Of a stretch of 12,346 nucleotides of DNA, positions 1 to 7,543 are shown piece after piece. The notes under the pieces were generated by a model, which had not been told where the DNA came from, made no database searches, and worked only from the letters and a program-made list of their open reading frames with translations. A program made the translations under genes and the position numbers. The stretch spans positions 1-12,346 of the forward strand of contig CAZUVM010000244.1 of the NCBI GenBank assembly GCA_964623885.1. The letters run 5' to 3'. Numbering within the stretch: the stretch's first letter is position 1; the number at the start of each line of letters is the position of its first letter. This DNA is from CAZUVM01 sp964623885. GTDB taxonomy: Bacteria > Verrucomicrobiota > Verrucomicrobiia > Limisphaerales > UBA8199.

Positions 1-49
1 CTGAATGGCATTCAGGAGGTCAGGGGTTCGAACCCCCTCGGCTCCACCA
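1..49 (+). tRNA. tRNA-Ala (anticodon GGC), 3' part only
   Basis: The 5' half lies outside the window. What remains folds as a class I tRNA: the anticodon-stem strand CTGA (1-4) pairs with TCAG (12-15), with a seven-base loop ATGGCAT (5-11) and anticodon GGC at 7-9. The variable loop is AGGTC (17-21). The T arm is AGGGG, loop TTCGAAC, CCCCT (22-38). The 3' acceptor strand CGGCTCC (39-45) is followed by discriminator A and an encoded CCA (47-49). T at position 43 corresponds to U70, which would form the G3-U70 pair that marks alanine tRNAs if base 3 is G. The A32-U38 loop pair is also the known form in bacterial tRNA-Ala(GGC). The identity is therefore well supported although the D arm is not visible. 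Confidence 0.93.
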
Positions 50-94
50 CCCTTTCGGCATTTTTCCATCAGAGTTCACTCCGCTACCCGCCCG

Positions 95-1501
95 ATGAAC
101 ACACAGAAAGCAATGTCCGGCGGCGACGCCGCGAGCGACGCCACGCAGAGCCTGGACCGAGCTTTTCTGGGACATCCGAAGGGACTGGGCTATCTCGCTT
201 TCACTGAGGCCTGGGAGCGCTTCTCCTATTACGGAATGCAGACGCTGCTCGTCCTTTATATGGTGAAGGAGCTGCTGTTGCCGGGTCATATCGAGCACGT
301 TTTGTTTTTCAAACCCATTCAGCGCCTGTACGGATTGAGCGGGCAGCCTTTGGCGTCTGCGATCTTCGGCACCTACACCGCTCTGGTCTATCTGACACCT
401 ATCCTCGGTGGGTTTTTGGCGGACCGCGTGCTCGGCAGGCGTCGAACTGTGCTCGCAGGCGCAACGTCGATGGCTTTGGGACATTTTTTTATGGCATTTG
501 AGCAGACTTTTTTGTTTGCCTTGCTCTTCCTGATCGCCGGTTGCGGCATGTTCAAGGGAAATCTCGCCAGCCAGGTCGGAGCCCTTTACAAACCTGAAGA
601 CCTGCGGCGCGCGGATGCATTCCAGATTTATTACCTGGCCATCAATGTGGGCGTAATTACCACGCCAATGATCGTCGGCACCCTTGGCGAGACCGTTGGA
701 TGGCATTGGGGCTTTGCTGCGGCGGGGATTGGAATGCTCATCGGGCTTTCAATTTACGTAGCTGGTCAGAAGCATTTGCCGAAAGATGCCCCCGTCCGCA
801 GCAGCGCTTCCGGTTCTGGACAGCGCCCGAGGCTTGACAGGAGAGAGCGTCTGATTTCTGTCGCCCTAATCCTCCTTATTCCGGTGTTGGCGGTGGCCAT
901 CATTCCCAATAATCAGATCTTCAACGCTTACCTGGTTTGGGCGAACGCGAATTTCGACCTCGTTTTTTTTGGCAAAAAAGTGCCAACCACCTGGCTCATC
1001 ACTCTCGATTCAATCACCAGCGTGACATTTCTTGCGGCCGCGGTTGCCTTTTACCGCTGGTACGGAAAGAGGTGGCAAGAGCCGGATGAAATCACCAAAC
1101 TCATCATTGGCTCGGTGTTTTCTACACTCGGCACGTTATGCCTGGTGATGGCGGCTGTGTCGCAGCCCGCCGGCGGGAAGATCGGTCTGCTCTGGCCGTT
1201 GGCGTTTCACCTCGTCAACAGCGTTGCATTTGCCCATATTCTGCCAGTGAGCCTTGCGTTTTTTGCGAAGCTCGCGCCAGCGCGGATTAATTCGACTATT
1301 CTTGGCCTTTATTATCTCGCGTTCTTTATGGCCAATACGCTCGTGGGTTGGGTGGGTATCCTGTATGAAAAGCTGCCAACCCCACGGTTCTGGTTGCTTC
1401 ACGCCGCATTTGCTGCCTGCTCCGGGGCGGTGTTTCTGCTCTTTAAGATCTTCTTTTGGCCGCACGTGATGACCGCAGCAACGGAACAGGCTAAACGTTG
1501 A
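95..1501 (+). CDS. POT/PTR-family proton-dependent di-/tripeptide transporter
   Basis: This inner-membrane protein of 468 residues is predicted to import small peptides with protons, as the POT (PTR2) branch of the major facilitator superfamily does. The family motif ExxERFxYYG is present in the first helix (E38, E41, R42, Y45, Y46, G47). The PTR2 signature appears as FQIYYLAINVG at 176-186, and an MFS loop motif (GGFLADRVLGRRR) lies after the early helices. Many hydrophobic segments follow, fitting a 12 to 14 helix protein. The frame is open upstream to an ATG at 5, but that lies inside the tRNA, so ATG 95 is chosen; ATG 113 is an alternative. Neither has a clear Shine-Dalgarno sequence. The gene starts 46 bases after the tRNA, so it could be read from a tRNA promoter or from one hidden in that short gap. 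The exact substrate cannot be told from sequence. Confidence 0.9.
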   Translation: MNTQKAMSGGDAASDATQSLDRAFLGHPKGLGYLAFTEAWERFSYYGMQTLLVLYMVKELLLPGHIEHVLFFKPIQRLYGLSGQPLASAIFGTYTALVYLTPILGGFLADRVLGRRRTVLAGATSMALGHFFMAFEQTFLFALLFLIAGCGMFKGNLASQVGALYKPEDLRRADAFQIYYLAINVGVITTPMIVGTLGETVGWHWGFAAAGIGMLIGLSIYVAGQKHLPKDAPVRSSASGSGQRPRLDRRERLISVALILLIPVLAVAIIPNNQIFNAYLVWANANFDLVFFGKKVPTTWLITLDSITSVTFLAAAVAFYRWYGKRWQEPDEITKLIIGSVFSTLGTLCLVMAAVSQPAGGKIGLLWPLAFHLVNSVAFAHILPVSLAFFAKLAPARINSTILGLYYLAFFMANTLVGWVGILYEKLPTPRFWLLHAAFAACSGAVFLLFKIFFWPHVMTAATEQAKR

Positions 1502-1833
1502 CTCGCCAGGTGCTTGCGCCTGCGTAAGGCGGAACGCATGCCGAAAGAGGTGGCCTTTCCAGCCCTGACTTGCCAGGTTCCGCGCGAGGGTGCCTAGTCT
1601 CTTTATCGTGACGGGAGCAGCTAATTAACATTTATTGAGGGTGCTTTCAATTGGGTTAAACACCTCTCCGCCAAAACGGGAACTAACAGCGTGTTTGAGA
1701 CATCCCACCACCAGAAACTACCGGCTGCAAGGCGATTGGTTGGCCTCAGCCGGGGCTTTCCGCCATGATCAAGGGAGAAAAGCGGCGGCATCGAATGCCT
1801 GGATCGGCAAAAACTTGAAAAAGAAAAAATAAA
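1502..1833 (+). other. 332-base non-coding gap with several predicted stem-loops
   Basis: No convincing gene is seen here. Near the end of the transporter gene there are possible hairpins, CGCCT/AGGCG (1517-1531) and the longer-range GCGGAAC (1529-1535) with GTTCCGC (1577-1583). They share bases and so exclude each other, and neither has the T tract of an intrinsic terminator. The second half holds a run of stem-loops described separately. The last 25 bases before the next ATG are very A-rich (AAAAAGAAAAAATAAA) and contain no Shine-Dalgarno sequence. No good -35/-10 pair was found. Confidence 0.5.
1637..1788 (+). promoter_or_regulatory. Candidate structured 5' leader of the secreted dehydrogenase gene
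   Basis: Three hairpins lie in a row. The first pairs GAGGGTG (1637-1643) with CACCTC (1661-1666) with one bulged G. The second and strongest pairs CCGGCTG (1721-1727) with CAGCCGG (1747-1753); inside it AGGC (1730-1733) pairs with GCCT (1743-1746) around a nine-base loop. The third pairs CCGCC (1760-1764) with GGCGG (1784-1788). The block ends 45 bases before the ATG at 1834. It does not match any riboswitch consensus I can recall, including the GACGCAAAGC core of c-di-GMP-I. Function is inference: it could be a cis-acting RNA, or ordinary folding of GC-rich DNA. Confidence 0.3.
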
Positions 1834-4440
1834 ATGAGACGGCTTGCGAATTACATTCTTGTGGGTATTTGCTTTCTGACATTGAGGAGTCCCCTCGGCA
1901 GCCGTGCGGCGACCGCTTGGAATGGCGCGCCGATCACCTTCGTGAACGCTGCCGGTTCTGACCCAACTCAGGCTGCCAATCAGGATCGGATGACATCGGA
2001 CGTTTGGATTACACGAGGTTCCAGCATGGGGATTTACAACGCAGCGCTCGAGAGCGCATTCAGCCACTTCGTAAGCCCCACAAACACAGCGTGGTCTGAT
2101 GGCTCGCTTGCTGATTACGCGTCGTTAAGTTACGTGGACTGGGATACGTGGGCCAAACTTCAGCATGGCGGCCCTCTGAATACGGTCGGCATTCCGGCTG
2201 TGGTTCATCTCATTAGCGATGATGTTTATCTCAGCGTTACGTTCACTTCCTGGGGCGGGGTCGGCGGCGGCTTTTCCTACGTGCGCAGCACCCCTCCACA
2301 AGCAGACCAACCGCCCACCGTGTCGATTGCAAGCCCAACCAATGACGCGTCGTTCACTGCCCCGGCAACGGTCGCCATCAATGCCGACGCAAACGACTCG
2401 GACGGCAGCGTCACTAACGTCTCTTTCTTCGACGGCACATCCATTCTTGGTCAGACCAACAACACTCCGTATACGGTTACCGCCATCTTCGGGGCGGGAA
2501 ATCATGCGCTCACCGCCGTTGCCACCGATAACGCCGGGCTTTCCACCACCTCGAGTGTCGTGAACATTTCTGTCAACGCGAACACGACGTTCAGCGTGAC
2601 CATAACCAATCCGCCGGACAATTCGGTTTTCGGCAATACCGACAGTGTTACGATCGGCGCAGACGTCACCGACACGGGTGGTACCATTACGAACGTGTCG
2701 TTCTTTAGTGATGCGGTCTTATTGCGCAGCGTTACTGTCAGCCCATATCGCTTCTCAACGGCTCCGTTTACGTTCACTCTTGGACAGCACACATTGACGG
2801 CCGTGGCCTTCGACAATGTCGGGGTGCTGGCGACTTCGGCTCCCGCGCACCTGACCATAGAGAGGTACACGCCCGAGGTGACCAATGGGGCGTTGTCCGT
2901 TTTTCTCATTCCTATCGCCACCAACATGTCCGCGCCTCTGTACGGCATCAGTCCGCCGGGAGACACGCACCGCCTGTTCGTGCTGGAGCAAAACGGCTTG
3001 ATGCGAATTATCCAGGACGGAGTACTGCTACCAACGCCGGCCTTGGATCTTCGGACGACGGTCTCTCCGCCGCTTAACCCGTCCAACGCCAATGATGAGC
3101 GCGGCTTGCTTGGACTGGCTTTTCATCCCGGCTTTAACGACCCGTCCAGCCCCGGTTATCAAACGCTCTACACATACAACAGTGAGATGATACCAAGCAA
3201 TACGCTGCCGACCTATCCGCTCTCGGGTGGTACGACCAATAATTACAAGAACGCCATCAACGAGTGGAAAATCTCGAGCACGAACGCCAATATCATCGAT
3301 CCGTCGACGCTGCGTGAGGTTATCTCCTTTGGGAAGAACGCGCAGAACCATAATGGAGGGACCTGCACGTTCGGACCGGACGGTTACATGTATCTCGCTC
3401 TGGGTGACGGGGGGAACGCGAATGATGTCGGGCCGGGCCACATTGTGCCCGGCGGCAACGCCCAAAACCTGAGCGTCCCTCTGGGTAAAATGCTGCGGTT
3501 TGACCCGCTCAATCCTGCTCTGAGTACAAATAGCCCTGATCCGATCAGTCCCAACGCACAGTATCGTATTCCGACGTCCAACCCGTTTCAGCAGCAAGGC
3601 CAGGTCCCGGAGATCTACGCCTATGGCTTGCGCAACCCGTATCGTTTTGCTTTCGACCCTGTCACTGGCGACTTGATTGAGGCTGACGTGGGCCAGAACA
3701 ACATCGAGGAGATTAACCGCATCGTTAAAGGGGGCAACTACGGCTGGGCGATTAAAGAAGGGGACTACCTTTTCAACATGACCAACAGTCCGTTCAACTC
3801 AACGACTATTCCGTCGGGGCCGGCGGGCACCATCGGTCCGCCGCCAGGGTTTTTCAGCCCGGGATCGCCAGCAGGACTGATTGACCCGATCACGGGCCCG
3901 AAAGGCATTCTCGAGTACGACCACAACAACGGCATCTCGATTACGGGCGGATTTGTGTATCGCGGCAGTGCCATGCCAGAGCTCTATGGCAAATATATCT
4001 TTGGCGATCTTGCCTTGATCCCATCACCCGTGCGCATTAACGGCCGCTTGTTCTACGCCGATGTTCAAACCGGCGAGATGCATGTGTTTACACTGCCACA
4101 GTTCGGCTCTGAAATCCTGCCGAACGACCAAACCGTTCACGGATTTGGCCAGGACGCGAATGGCGAGCTCTACGCGATGGCAACTGACACTCCGCCAAAC
4201 GGCAACGGTGGTGTGGTTTATAAGCTGGCCTCGGTGCGGCTGATAGCCCGCATGAGCGGCAAATCTCTGGACCTTTCCTGGCCGGTTGCCGGGGGGCGCC
4301 TGCAAGCACAAGCCAATGGTGCCGGAGCCGGCATCACCACAAACTGGCTCGACGTGCCGGGTTCAGGGGCGACCAATCATGTCGTAATTCCAATCGACCC
4401 AGCCAATGGCAGCGCGTTTTATCGCCTGGTGATTCCTTAG
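1834..4440 (+). CDS. Secreted glucose/sorbosone dehydrogenase-like protein with two Ig-like domains
   Basis: This 868-residue exported protein has a signal peptide (about 1-26; basic start, hydrophobic core, cleavage near SRAA). Residues 27-155 form a conserved-looking domain of unknown role, rich in Trp and Tyr. Two Big_7-like Ig domains follow (about 159-245 and 252-344), each with a VTNVSFF or ITNVSFF strand and an LTAVA.DN strand. Residues 352-804 are a GSDH (glucose/sorbosone dehydrogenase) beta-propeller: DERGLLGLAFHPGF, QNHNGG with the probable catalytic His506, FGPDGYMYLALGDGGN, YGLRNPYRFAFD with the family Arg, and GGNYGWA. Family members oxidise sugars or aldehydes with PQQ and Ca2+ outside the cytoplasm; the substrate here is unknown. 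The tail (805-868) has the TNW, VPGS, IPID and FYRL elements common at the ends of verrucomicrobial exported proteins. ATG 1834 is chosen because the signal peptide begins there, although no Shine-Dalgarno sequence precedes it. Confidence 0.88.
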   Translation: MRRLANYILVGICFLTLRSPLGSRAATAWNGAPITFVNAAGSDPTQAANQDRMTSDVWITRGSSMGIYNAALESAFSHFVSPTNTAWSDGSLADYASLSYVDWDTWAKLQHGGPLNTVGIPAVVHLISDDVYLSVTFTSWGGVGGGFSYVRSTPPQADQPPTVSIASPTNDASFTAPATVAINADANDSDGSVTNVSFFDGTSILGQTNNTPYTVTAIFGAGNHALTAVATDNAGLSTTSSVVNISVNANTTFSVTITNPPDNSVFGNTDSVTIGADVTDTGGTITNVSFFSDAVLLRSVTVSPYRFSTAPFTFTLGQHTLTAVAFDNVGVLATSAPAHLTIERYTPEVTNGALSVFLIPIATNMSAPLYGISPPGDTHRLFVLEQNGLMRIIQDGVLLPTPALDLRTTVSPPLNPSNANDERGLLGLAFHPGFNDPSSPGYQTLYTYNSEMIPSNTLPTYPLSGGTTNNYKNAINEWKISSTNANIIDPSTLREVISFGKNAQNHNGGTCTFGPDGYMYLALGDGGNANDVGPGHIVPGGNAQNLSVPLGKMLRFDPLNPALSTNSPDPISPNAQYRIPTSNPFQQQGQVPEIYAYGLRNPYRFAFDPVTGDLIEADVGQNNIEEINRIVKGGNYGWAIKEGDYLFNMTNSPFNSTTIPSGPAGTIGPPPGFFSPGSPAGLIDPITGPKGILEYDHNNGISITGGFVYRGSAMPELYGKYIFGDLALIPSPVRINGRLFYADVQTGEMHVFTLPQFGSEILPNDQTVHGFGQDANGELYAMATDTPPNGNGGVVYKLASVRLIARMSGKSLDLSWPVAGGRLQAQANGAGAGITTNWLDVPGSGATNHVVIPIDPANGSAFYRLVIP

Positions 4441-4700
4441 AGCCTTTCCAATGCTAAAGTGAGCGCGAAGAGACCCCAGCTCGCTGCGGCTGGAGTGTGT
4501 GCATGCGGAGAGACTCCCCGGGCTTGTCGCTGCAGGTCAAGGGCAGCGTTTTGCAAAGGCGCTCTTAAGCTTTGATTGCCGCAATGCCTGGGCTCCTGAC
4601 GGGCACTGCGAGCTCTGCATCACGAGCTTGCCGTAATTCCTGGTTGGGCTATTTTTCGCGCAGACCATATTTTGTTTGTAGCCGAGCAAGAATTGTAACC
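4441..4700 (+). other. 260-base gap with clustered hairpins
   Basis: No gene is supported here, although the following reading frame stays open back to a TTG at 4572. That stretch encodes an arginine- and cysteine-containing segment unlike a signal peptide and is treated as untranslated. Hairpins include CCAGC/GCTGG (4476-4480 with 4489-4493, extended by inner CG/CG pairs), GGAGT/ACTCC (4492-4496 with 4513-4517) and the terminator-like stem at 4528-4548. The first two compete for two bases. No clear promoter for the downstream gene could be picked out. Confidence 0.5.
4528..4552 (+). terminator. Possible intrinsic terminator of the 1834-4440 gene
   Basis: A perfect six-base-pair stem, CGCTGC (4528-4533) with GCAGCG (4543-4548), has a nine-base loop and is followed at once by TTTT (4549-4552). 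It lies 88 bases after the stop codon. The T run is short, so termination may be partial. Confidence 0.4.
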
Positions 4701-6500
4701 ATGCACACAATTTCATCTCTCCAATTGCTGACTGTCTTGCCTAATCTTCTGTTGGCCGCTGCCCTGGCACCGGTAAACGTAGGTGCTCAGGATGTGCCGT
4801 TGGGCGATGCCACGCGGGGCAAAGCTTTCTTTCAGGTTAACTGCGCGGTTTGCCATTCGCCGGTGCTGGGGCCTGAAAACCTGGTGATTATGAAACAAGG
4901 ACCCAGCCTGGTTGGCGTTGTGGGTAGGTTGGCTGGATCGCTGCCGCATTTCAATTACACCAAAGCAATCCGGGAGACGGGATTTACCTGGAACCCGGCC
5001 ACATTATACCGCTTTTTGGAGAACCCGATGGTGGTCGTGCCCGGCACGACTATGCCAATCCCGGTGACCGACGCGCGCAATCGCGCCGATGTGATTGCTT
5101 ACCTCTCGACGCTAAAAATCCCGGATGGTGTCGCGCTTAAATACGAGGAGTTGCCGCTAATGGCCGGCGGAACGAATCCGAACGACTGGCAACGCCAGGC
5201 TCCCGGGGCGCAACATCATATCACTGTGGGCGAGCTGCCGAAGCCATTCGAGACCAAATCCGCGGGCAACGGACCTCAAGTAGTGGCGGCGCCGACGAAT
5301 GCGACACTGGCCGTGCCGGCCGGGTTCGCGGTGAAGCTTTTTGCCAAGGGCCTGCATAACCCTCGGCTCGTCCGCACGGCGCCCAACGGCGACATTTTCA
5401 TCGCGGAAACAGGCCGCAACCGGATCCGGGTGATGCGGACGGCGGACGGGGCCGACGCGCCGACGGAGAATCAGATTTTCGCCGAAGGTTTGCACGGTCC
5501 CTTCGGGATTTCGTTTTATCCGCCGGGTGACAATCCAACCTGGATTTACGTCGCCAACAACAATTCCGTGGTGCGGCTTCCCTATCACAACGGCGATTTA
5601 AAGGTGAGCGGTGAGCCGGAGGAGATTGTGCCCAGGCTGGCGAATACTACCGGCGGGCATTCCACGCGTGACGTGGTGTTTTCCAAAGACGGCAAGCGGA
5701 TGTTTATTTCGGTAGGGTCAGGCTCGAACGTGGCGGAGCGAATGGACAAGAAAACTCCGGAAGAAGTCCAGGCATGGGAGGCCGAGAACGGCGCAGGAGC
5801 AACCTGGGGATCGGAGTGGCATCGCGCCCAAGTCCTGTGGACAGACCCTGAGGGCCACGCGCCTTTACGCGCTTATGCCACCGGCGTCCGCAACGGCGTG
5901 GGTTTGGCGGTAAACCAGATCACAGGCGATTTGTGGGTGTCCACGAACGAGCGCGATGCTCTGGGGGACGATCTTGTGCCGGACTATGTGACGCGATTGA
6001 AGGAGGGCGGCTATTATGGATGGCCGTGGTTTTACATCGGTAATCATGAAGACCCACGCCATGCCGGCGAACGATCTGATCTGGCCGGTAAAGCGATTGT
6101 GCCTGACGTCCTCGAAGCGTCACATTCGGCGTCGCTGCAGATGACCTTTTATACCGCCTCGTCGGGCGCGGCGGCATTTCCTGCGGATTATCGCGGTGAC
6201 GCTTTTGTCGCACTGCATGGTTCGTGGAACCGCACGATTCGCACTGGTTACAAGGTGATTCGCGTGTTGCTGAAGAACGGCGTGGCCACAGGGCAGTATG
6301 ATGATTTTCTGACTGGTTTCGTTGTCGATAACCAGAGTGTGTGGGGCCGGCCAGTAGGCGTGACGGTGGCGCACGACGGCGCGTTATTGGTGACGGAAGA
6401 CGGCAACGGAACAATGTGGCGGGTAGCGTACGAAGGCGAGAAGTATACAAAAACGGATCGCCAGCCGGGAAGGGCGCCGGGACTTGTCGTCGCCAGATAG
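4701..6500 (+). CDS. Cytochrome c fused to a PQQ-type sorbosone/sugar dehydrogenase
   Basis: This 599-residue exported protein joins an electron acceptor to a dehydrogenase. The signal peptide is about 1-29 (cleavage near VGA/QD). Residues 33-140 form a class I cytochrome c: haem motif CAVCH at 48-52, then a GPSLVGVVGR segment, and probable axial Met118 in GTTMPIP. A linker leads to a GSDH-type beta-propeller (about 185-585): VPAGFAVKLFAKGL, NGDIFIAETGRNRI, GGHSTRDVVFSKDG with probable catalytic His320, GVRNGVGLA with Arg397, and GGYYGWPWFYIG. Family knowledge suggests PQQ-linked oxidation of a sugar or aldehyde in the periplasm, with electrons passed to the attached haem; the substrate is unknown. 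ATG 4701 is chosen because it begins the signal peptide; upstream in-frame sequence back to TTG 4572 does not look like protein. Only a weak GAGCAAG lies upstream. It is on the same strand as the other dehydrogenase but 260 bases away, so co-transcription is doubtful. Confidence 0.88.
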   Translation: MHTISSLQLLTVLPNLLLAAALAPVNVGAQDVPLGDATRGKAFFQVNCAVCHSPVLGPENLVIMKQGPSLVGVVGRLAGSLPHFNYTKAIRETGFTWNPATLYRFLENPMVVVPGTTMPIPVTDARNRADVIAYLSTLKIPDGVALKYEELPLMAGGTNPNDWQRQAPGAQHHITVGELPKPFETKSAGNGPQVVAAPTNATLAVPAGFAVKLFAKGLHNPRLVRTAPNGDIFIAETGRNRIRVMRTADGADAPTENQIFAEGLHGPFGISFYPPGDNPTWIYVANNNSVVRLPYHNGDLKVSGEPEEIVPRLANTTGGHSTRDVVFSKDGKRMFISVGSGSNVAERMDKKTPEEVQAWEAENGAGATWGSEWHRAQVLWTDPEGHAPLRAYATGVRNGVGLAVNQITGDLWVSTNERDALGDDLVPDYVTRLKEGGYYGWPWFYIGNHEDPRHAGERSDLAGKAIVPDVLEASHSASLQMTFYTASSGAAAFPADYRGDAFVALHGSWNRTIRTGYKVIRVLLKNGVATGQYDDFLTGFVVDNQSVWGRPVGVTVAHDGALLVTEDGNGTMWRVAYEGEKYTKTDRQPGRAPGLVVAR

Positions 6501-6514
6501 GACGCAGCGATAGT

Positions 6515-7543
6515 TTAGAATCTTCGTGAGTAACTAGCGACCACCAGGAAATCGGCTACCCCTCCGCCAGGTTCTATGTATCTGGCCACGGTGACGGGAA
6601 CATTAACGCTTAGGATGTTTTTACCTGTTACCCAATTAATGCCGGGGTCCACGTAAACAGAATAGCCGTAGCGGCGGAAGCCGTCGTCAATGCCGCCAAC
6701 CAGGTCCCCTTGTGGGATGCCATCGATACGGGCGCCCAAGGTAAACGACAGTCCTTGCGCAGGCCAAACAACCCAGGCCACGCCAACCCGGCCGAAATAT
6801 TGATCCGGAACGGAGTTGACGAGCCCCGTATTCGGCGCGGGCCGTTCGGTTCCATTCGTTTTGCGCGGGTTAATGAGATAAAGTCCGGTCGCGTACGCAT
6901 AAAGGTCAGAAACGATCCGCTGGAATGCCTGGAGTTGAAGGACGACGCCGAAACCGCCATCACCGAGTTGAGCGGCAATATCGACCGGTCGGAAAATTAC
7001 TTCACCATTTGCCGTGTGGTAATAATCGGTAGCGCGGTAATCTCCTGTTGGAAATTTAGGTCCGACGCCCAGGTTGATGTTGCCGGTCGGGTGGTCCTCC
7101 GGGCTGAACAACCATGCTGTTCCAACCAAGCGTATATCCCCCAACCCGCCGGAAGAGCCGCTGTGCCGCTGTCCATCGCCCTGGATAAGGGAGAAATTGT
7201 CGTGTTCGAAGGGCATGGTCAGATTGAGGGCGAACCGTTGGCTAAGTGCATACGCGGCGTTCAAGTCGAAGGAGTTTACCATGTTGCGTCCGCCAACGTT
7301 ATATAACTGAGGTTGCTCCGAGGAGCCCACATAGACGTGCTCGGATTCCAAATACCTGTAGCTGACGCCGCCTTCAAATTCCCCGGCGTCCAGGTATTGG
7401 ATGCCGCGCGCGCCCAAGCTGAGCGACATGTAATGAGCGGGGATGCAGCCCTGCGCCACAGCCCGGGGGCTGCGCGCGAAAAGACAACTTAGCACGGTTC
7501 CCGCGAAGATAATCCTGTGAATCGCCAGATTATAAGTAAGCAT
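6515..7543 (-). CDS. Outer-membrane beta-barrel protein, transporter/MetA-pathway-like
   Basis: This 342-residue protein begins with a signal peptide (about 1-30, cleavage at AVA/QG) and then alternates short amphipathic strands with turns, as outer-membrane barrels do. It ends in SYSRRF, with the terminal Phe used by the barrel assembly machinery. The GGLGDIRL segment and the following GPKFPTGDY resemble the phenol-degradation MetA-like / putative transporter barrel family, whose members are thought to move small or hydrophobic compounds, but this match is from memory and the cargo is unknown. The gene is convergent with the cytochrome-dehydrogenase gene; their stop codons are 14 bases apart. 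ATG 7543 starts the signal peptide and has no Shine-Dalgarno sequence. Its promoter must lie in the 7544-7924 gap; a TTGACT box on the minus strand (7668-7663) is present but lacks a convincing -10 partner. Confidence 0.75.
   Translation of the reverse strand: MLTYNLAIHRIIFAGTVLSCLFARSPRAVAQGCIPAHYMSLSLGARGIQYLDAGEFEGGVSYRYLESEHVYVGSSEQPQLYNVGGRNMVNSFDLNAAYALSQRFALNLTMPFEHDNFSLIQGDGQRHSGSSGGLGDIRLVGTAWLFSPEDHPTGNINLGVGPKFPTGDYRATDYYHTANGEVIFRPVDIAAQLGDGGFGVVLQLQAFQRIVSDLYAYATGLYLINPRKTNGTERPAPNTGLVNSVPDQYFGRVGVAWVVWPAQGLSFTLGARIDGIPQGDLVGGIDDGFRRYGYSVYVDPGINWVTGKNILSVNVPVTVARYIEPGGGVADFLVVASYSRRF

Noticed and set aside
1..16. Reading CTGAAT-GGC-ATTCAG as the long variable arm of a Leu/Ser tRNA
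   Set aside because: Counting back from the T arm places it as the anticodon arm, with a seven-base loop, T33 and anticodon GGC, plus U70 for alanine.
5..94. Upstream extension of the transporter reading frame to ATG 5
   Set aside because: It lies in the tRNA-Ala and would add 30 residues not typical of the family; ATG 95 is preferred.
20..706. 228-codon open frame on the minus strand
   Set aside because: It lies opposite the transporter and the tRNA, has no recognisable domain, and the plus strand has clear POT motifs.
1721..1790. Known riboswitch such as c-di-GMP-I or cobalamin
   Set aside because: The conserved core sequences of those classes are absent; only generic hairpins are seen.
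1635..1832. 65-codon open frame on the plus strand before the secreted dehydrogenase
   Set aside because: Non-ATG start, no recognisable features, lysine tail from the A-rich leader; it overlaps the structured leader.
1621..2067. 148-codon minus-strand frame
   Set aside because: It overlaps the signal peptide and N-terminal domain of the secreted dehydrogenase and has no family resemblance.
4572..4700. TTG-started extension of the cytochrome-dehydrogenase
   Set aside because: It would bury the signal peptide that begins at ATG 4701 behind 43 residues of atypical sequence.
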